Assembly (NCBI GenBank): GCA_019247495.1
Contig: JAFAOU010000176.1
Coordinates: forward strand, 1-35,687
Length of the DNA stretch: 35,687 nucleotides
Source of the DNA: Acidobacteriota bacterium
GTDB lineage: Bacteria; Acidobacteriota; Thermoanaerobaculia; Gp7-AA8
Direction of reading: 5' to 3'
The translations under genes were made by a program, and so were the position numbers. Of this stretch, positions 30,310 through 35,687 are shown one piece after another; positions within the stretch are counted from its first letter, which is position 1; each line of letters opens with the position of its first letter. Below the pieces are notes generated by a model. It saw only the letters and a program-made list of their open reading frames with translations, was not told the DNA's origin and searched no databases.

Positions 30310-32514
30310 CTAGCTGGGGAGCGCCGGAATCACCTGTACGAGTTCCATCATGCCGCGATCTTCGTGAGCGAGGATGTGGCAATGGAGAACGTACTGCCCG
30401 GTGAAGTCGACATAGCGGCTGCGCTCTTTGAAGTAGCCGGGAATCGTCACGGTGCACGTACCACTGCTGCACGCCGTGAAGTCCTTGATGTCGGCCGGGC
30501 ACTTGTCGAGCTCCGTGCACACCGTCGACGGCAGCGCGTCCTGGCGAGCCGTCGGAATCGCGAAGACGTCCCACCACACGTACGGCGGCGTGATCTTCGT
30601 GCACGGCTTCCACGTGGCCGGTTTGGTCGGATCGGCGTAGCACGGATTGGCGGGATCTTTCGCCGATGCCGTATTCGGCTGGAACACCTCGATGATTTGA
30701 AACGGATTCACGTGGATGTGGAAGGGATGGGCGATGTTGATCGTGCGATTGCTGATCGTCCACTCCTCGGTCGAGTCGAGGAACATCGTCTGATCGACGT
30801 CGTGGCCGTCAAACAGCTTTCCGTTGATCTCATGCAGCGGCATCTGTCCTTTGCCCGACCTCCCCGAGCTCGGAGTGGTATCGAAGTCGAGATCGCGCTT
30901 CATGTGGATCGGACCGGTGATGTCCGCGAGGAACGCCGGAAACTTCGGGAAGTCGTTTTCCTGAACGATGAAATCCATCGGCGGGTCAATCTTCTTGTCG
31001 TCCGCTTTGACGCGCACCGTCAGGAGTATCGTGGCCGTACCGGTGGGGAGATCGCTCACCGACTGCACGACCTGCAGCGCGTAATCGCCTTCCTGCGCAG
31101 GCGCTTTGACCAGCAGATCGGCGCGGTTGCCGGTCGCGAGATTGAACTTTCCATTGACGGTGCCGATGCGCTGGTAATTCGGATACGAGAACTGCACGCC
31201 GTCCTGCGCAATCTGCCGCCATGAAACGGATTGACCTCCCTGGCCGTGCTTTGTGAAGCTGTCGAACTCGACGAAGTTGCGCGAGGACGTATTGACGATG
31301 CGCCACAGCTGCACCTGGTTCGGCTTCATCGAAACGACGGGAGTCAGGCGGCCATTGACGGACAGCGGCGCGGGACCGCCGCGATTCGTCGGGCTGAGAA
31401 GATTCAGCGCTGTCTCCAACTGCTGGATGACGAGCACTTGCTCGCGCAGTCCCCAGTTATGGTGCGTAGCTGTTTCCTTGTAGAAGTTTCGCAGCGACTC
31501 GTCGTACGGACCTTCGATGATGAACGCCCCGGTCATCCCGTTGCCGACGTTGAGTGCGGTCGAGCCGTGTTTGTGCGCGTGATACCAATGCGTGCCCGGA
31601 GCCTGTCCCATCTTCACCTGTCCGGAAGCGTAGTCGGGCACTTTGAAGCAGTACGGATAGGCGCCGACCGAATACTGCGGCCATTGATTCTTCGCCAGCC
31701 TGGCCTCGTTGCGCGGCCACAGCTTCATGTCGGCCGGCAGCGCGCCGTTCACCCCTTTGTACGGAGCGGTGGAGTCGTACTTCTGCAGCAACTGCTTCTG
31801 ACTGTCGGTCCACGTCGCCGGGAGCTGGCTCCACTGCTGCGGCGAGCCGTAGGCCTCGCATTGCTTAAAAACCTCGCCGAACTGCTGCATCACGAAGTCA
31901 GTGCTCGGCTCGAGCGTATTGCCGCTTCGCAACGCGGGGCGGATGAACAGAAGGACGTTGTCGCCCGTAGTGCTCGGCGTCACGTGCGTGCCGTGAAAGT
32001 GCAGGTTGGCCGTGCTCGATCCGTGCAGGCAATTCGGATAGCTGTCGTTGCGCGGATAGATCTGCCTGGTCTGATTGGGATTGTTCGTGCGCGTGGCGGT
32101 CGAGATGTCGCAGGGACCGGTCTTCCCCTGCTCGCCCTGGTCGAGCGTGTTGGGAAAGTTGCTCGTGTTGACCTGATTGAGAAACGCGATCTCGACCATG
32201 TCGCCGATGTGCGCGCGCAGCGTTGGACCCGGCAGGATGTCGCCGGTGTGCGGCCACGGCGTCATCGGATCCTGCGTGCTGTAGCCCCAGAAAAACCGAA
32301 GCTGCTGCAGGTTGCACGGGCTGCCGGTCGCTGCGCTGGCCAGCGAGCGCTGCTCGTCGGAGAGCATCACCACCCCTTGCAGCTTGCCGTTCTTGCTCTT
32401 GATCTCCGGAACCGTGAGGAGATCGCGGCCGGGCGCGCAGATCGGTTGCTGTTGCGCGTATGCGCTGACCGTCGACAGGACAACAACAGTGGCAATCAAC
32501 AGAAATCGTCGCAT
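30310..32514 (-). CDS. Multicopper oxidase (laccase-like), secreted
   Basis: The protein has 734 residues. Sec signal peptide MRRFLLIATVVVLSTVSAYA. All four copper-ligand motifs are present: LHFHGTH (H172, H174), HWYHAHKHG (H309, H312, H314), HPFHIH (H596, H599, H601) and HCHILAHEDRGMM (H711, C712, H713, H717, axial M722). It should oxidise a phenolic or metal substrate and reduce oxygen to water in the periplasm. At 734 residues it is longer than common laccases (~500), mainly through insertions between the first two motifs. The Shine-Dalgarno AGGAGGA is well placed. It is the second gene of an operon with the cupredoxin 23 bases upstream. The natural substrate is not deducible. Confidence 0.95.
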   Translation of the reverse strand: MRRFLLIATVVVLSTVSAYAQQQPICAPGRDLLTVPEIKSKNGKLQGVVMLSDEQRSLASAATGSPCNLQQLRFFWGYSTQDPMTPWPHTGDILPGPTLRAHIGDMVEIAFLNQVNTSNFPNTLDQGEQGKTGPCDISTATRTNNPNQTRQIYPRNDSYPNCLHGSSTANLHFHGTHVTPSTTGDNVLLFIRPALRSGNTLEPSTDFVMQQFGEVFKQCEAYGSPQQWSQLPATWTDSQKQLLQKYDSTAPYKGVNGALPADMKLWPRNEARLAKNQWPQYSVGAYPYCFKVPDYASGQVKMGQAPGTHWYHAHKHGSTALNVGNGMTGAFIIEGPYDESLRNFYKETATHHNWGLREQVLVIQQLETALNLLSPTNRGGPAPLSVNGRLTPVVSMKPNQVQLWRIVNTSSRNFVEFDSFTKHGQGGQSVSWRQIAQDGVQFSYPNYQRIGTVNGKFNLATGNRADLLVKAPAQEGDYALQVVQSVSDLPTGTATILLTVRVKADDKKIDPPMDFIVQENDFPKFPAFLADITGPIHMKRDLDFDTTPSSGRSGKGQMPLHEINGKLFDGHDVDQTMFLDSTEEWTISNRTINIAHPFHIHVNPFQIIEVFQPNTASAKDPANPCYADPTKPATWKPCTKITPPYVWWDVFAIPTARQDALPSTVCTELDKCPADIKDFTACSSGTCTVTIPGYFKERSRYVDFTGQYVLHCHILAHEDRGMMELVQVIPALPS

Positions 32515-32537
32515 TGCGTTCCTCCTCTGTTTGACGT

Positions 32538-32831
32538 CTATGTGATGACGATGGAGCCGGTCTCGCCCGGATGCAGAGAGCAGGCGTAGTCCAGCGTGGC
32601 GGCCGTCGACGGCGAAAAGATCGGCGATGAATCGCCGCCCTGCGCGATCTGGTTGGGCATGAAGAACGTCGGATTGATGCTGCCATCCGACTTCACCAAA
32701 CCGGGCCAGTGCGGTTCGGTGTCATCGTTGTTTACCCAGAAGATCTGATCGAGGGTGTTCGCCGCCAAAGGATCGGGACTGAACGTGACCGTGGAATTCC
32801 GATTGATGCGGATCATCAGCTGGATCGCCAT
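32538..32831 (-). CDS. Cupredoxin-like small protein lacking the axial methionine
   Basis: The protein has 97 residues with a plastocyanin-like beta-sandwich pattern. Copper ligands are visible at H41 (DDTEPHWP), C84 and H87 in YACSLHPGETGSIVI. At the usual axial position (CxxHPxM) this protein has E90, so it would be an atypical or red-type copper site, or not bind copper at all. No signal peptide precedes the domain, although its partner oxidase is exported. Either the start lies elsewhere or the protein stays in the cytoplasm; the AGGAGG before this ATG supports the given start. First gene of the operon with the multicopper oxidase, to which it may pass electrons. Confidence 0.85.
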   Translation of the reverse strand: MAIQLMIRINRNSTVTFSPDPLAANTLDQIFWVNNDDTEPHWPGLVKSDGSINPTFFMPNQIAQGGDSSPIFSPSTAATLDYACSLHPGETGSIVIT

Positions 32832-33163
32832 TGCTCCTCCTCGTTTTCGTTCTCAGGGAGCAGCGGCCACGGATGTGCGAACCCGGGCGCGGCTCGCCAA
32901 AAGGAAACATGGAATTAAGGGTAGAAGCGGGGAGTGTAGCACGTGACGATGAGTCCGGCACAAGCGCCGGAACGCTGCTGCTCCCGAGGGCGCTGGCCCA
33001 TCGAGGTTGGCTTGTCGTCCTTCGCCGAACGCCTGCCGCCCAACCCTCGCGCCTTCAACGAAATCGCGGAATCCGCTCCGCCCCCACCCCGTTGTAAGCA
33101 CCCTGCCCGAGTCCGGAACGTTTCACGGCGTCAACCGTCGTAGAGGGCAGACTCAGAATTGCA
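32832..33163. other. 332-base gap between divergent genes
   Basis: This is the upstream region of both the cupredoxin operon (minus) and pilC (plus). On the minus strand TACACT (32938-32933) is a possible -10 box, with a leader of about 95 bases. TCCGGC (32954-32959) and GCCGGA (32966-32971) form a small hairpin. No credible coding frame, and no Shine-Dalgarno or clear promoter before pilC. Confidence 0.4.
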
Positions 33164-34372
33164 ATGCCCGAATTTATTGTCAGAGTCGGCACGCCCGACG
33201 GAGCCATCACCGAACGCCACATCCAGGCGATGAGCGTGCGCGCCGCGGAAGACGAGCTGCGCCAGCAGGGCATGCACGTCTTCGAGGCGCGCCGCGGCAC
33301 CGTGAAACTCCGCGATCTTCTCCCGCGCGGCAAGAAAATCATCTCCACCGAAATGTTCCTGATGTTCAACCAGGAACTGCTCGCGCTCGTGAAAGCCGGC
33401 CTGCCGATCCTGCAGTCGTTCGACATCATGCTCGAGCGGCAGAAGAACCTGCGCTTCCGGGAAGTCCTCACGGATGTACGCGAGAAATTAAAGTCCGGAA
33501 TCGCGCTTTCCGACGCCTTTGCCGCGTACGGCGACGCCTTCCCGCCGATCTACTCCACCTCGCTTCGCGCGGGCGAGCGCTCGGGCGACCTCGAAGGCGT
33601 CCTGCGCCGCTTCCTTCGCTATCAGAAGATCATCGTCAACCTGCGCAAGCGCGTGATCGGCGCGATGATTTATCCGAGCGTCCTGATCCTCCTCTCCATC
33701 GGCATGGTCTTCATCATGCTCGTCAAGGTCATCCCGAAGTTCGCCGAGTTCTATCAAGGCTTCGGCGCCGAATTGCCGTGGTTCACGACGTTGATGATCG
33801 GCGTATCGAAGACGCTGAATACGAACCTCCCCATCCTCGTCATCGTTCTCGTCGGCGCATACCTGTTGTTCCGCCGATGGACGAAGGGCAGCGGCCGCGT
33901 GGCGTGGGACAAAATCAAACTCAAGCTCCCGCTGGCCGGCGGCATCCTGCACCGTTTCGCGATCATGCAGTTCACGCAATCGCTCGGGACGCTGCTCGCG
34001 GGCGGTACGCCGATGGTTCCGGCCATCGAGATCGCCTCGCAGTCGGTGACCAATCAGTCCATCTCCGGAAAGATCTTCGGCATCGTGCAGAACGTTCGCG
34101 AGGGAGAGCCGCTGTGGCGCTCGCTGGAGAACACGGGAGCGATGAGCGACCTGGCCGTCGAGATGATCAAGGTCGGCGAATCGACCGGCGCGCTGACGGA
34201 AATGCTCGGAAATGTCAGTGAGTTCTACGACGAGGAAATCGAATCGCGGCTGACGCGCATGGTATCGGCCATCGAGCCGATGATTCTCGTTTTCATGGGC
34301 AGCGTCATCGCCATCCTGCTCTACGCCTTCTATCTCCCGCTGTTCCAGCTCAGCAACGTCGCCCAGCAATAA
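33164..34372 (+). CDS. pilC: Type IV pilus inner-membrane platform protein PilC
   Basis: The protein has 402 residues. It carries two T2SSF domains (about 65-190 and 270-392), each with the F-x-x-x-L-x-x-L-x-x-x-G-x-P(I/M) signature (MFNQELLALVKAGLPILQSF and FTQSLGTLLAGGTPMVPAI) and a closing helix, and three membrane segments (near 170-195, 225-243, 368-390). PilC couples the assembly and retraction ATPases to pilin movement. A GERSGDLEGVL motif follows the first domain and GESTGALTEML the second, as in the family. It is followed after nine bases by the ATPase gene. The start has no visible ribosome site; the N-terminus MPEFIVRV fits the family. Confidence 0.95.
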   Translation: MPEFIVRVGTPDGAITERHIQAMSVRAAEDELRQQGMHVFEARRGTVKLRDLLPRGKKIISTEMFLMFNQELLALVKAGLPILQSFDIMLERQKNLRFREVLTDVREKLKSGIALSDAFAAYGDAFPPIYSTSLRAGERSGDLEGVLRRFLRYQKIIVNLRKRVIGAMIYPSVLILLSIGMVFIMLVKVIPKFAEFYQGFGAELPWFTTLMIGVSKTLNTNLPILVIVLVGAYLLFRRWTKGSGRVAWDKIKLKLPLAGGILHRFAIMQFTQSLGTLLAGGTPMVPAIEIASQSVTNQSISGKIFGIVQNVREGEPLWRSLENTGAMSDLAVEMIKVGESTGALTEMLGNVSEFYDEEIESRLTRMVSAIEPMILVFMGSVIAILLYAFYLPLFQLSNVAQQ

Positions 34373-34381
34373 GAGACCATC

Positions 34382-35687
<1,306 letters not shown>

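Noticed and set aside
33007..34221. 404-codon plus-strand frame overlapping pilC
   Set aside because: It is the +1 shadow of pilC; the pilC frame carries all the T2SSF motifs.

Overview
The window is a GC-rich bacterial chromosomal segment. It has dense genes, many short intergenic repeats and no tRNA, rRNA, insertion sequence or CRISPR array that I can see. A Ser/Thr kinase fused through one membrane helix to a TolB/WD40-like propeller, an S46 dipeptidyl-peptidase, a very long GreA-type factor, partner-switching anti-sigma genes and a type IV pilus cluster with outsized pilin-like proteins together suggest a soil-type Acidobacteriota (Thermoanaerobaculia/Vicinamibacteria-like). That assignment is inference from gene content, not from a marker gene.

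Layout. 1-8.6 kb: a 5'-truncated quinone oxidoreductase, a convergent ankyrin-repeat lipoprotein, a 52-aa orphan protein, a 692-aa GreA-like elongation factor, a seven-iron ferredoxin, a beta-hydroxyacid dehydrogenase and the propeller kinase. 8.8-16.2 kb: a secreted S46 peptidase coupled to an ArsN1-type acetyltransferase, a secreted orphan, lepA, and two paralogous exported proteins flanking a glycine-rich RRM RNA-binding protein. 16.4-18.8 kb: an anti-sigma kinase and STAS antagonist pair on the minus strand, then a secreted HExxH protease coupled to a 92-aa protein. 18.9-29.2 kb: pilD prepilin peptidase, a PAS-type sensor histidine kinase, then a PilX-like protein, a 1318-aa pilin-like protein, a PilW-like pseudopilin, a GspH/FimT pseudopilin and a secreted coiled-coil protein. 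29.1-32.8 kb (minus strand): a REC-GGDEF diguanylate cyclase and a cupredoxin plus multicopper oxidase pair, set inside the pilus region. 33.2 kb to the end: pilC and a 3'-truncated pilB-type ATPase.

How it works together. PilD, PilC, PilB and four pilin-like proteins are most of a type IV pilus machine. A close match to the sigma-54 consensus (21480-21495) sits 33 bases before the PilX-like start codon, directly behind the histidine kinase. This suggests a PilS/PilR-type switch controlling the minor-pilin operon, and a weaker second match precedes the last secreted gene. The 1318-aa pilin-like protein is the strongest candidate for an undescribed component: a prepilin N-terminus carrying a very large adhesin-like body.

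Regulatory DNA. Two kinds of intergenic repeat recur. The first is hairpins built from tandem 7- or 8-base words, with an inverted copy a short distance away; the words differ from site to site but the architecture is the same. The second is a REP-like 37-39-base element found four times, whose stem shows a compensatory base change. Several genes without a Shine-Dalgarno have a TANNNT box 6-9 bases before the start codon, which suggests leaderless mRNAs. The 14017 gene has its Shine-Dalgarno locked in a hairpin just behind the lepA stop codon.
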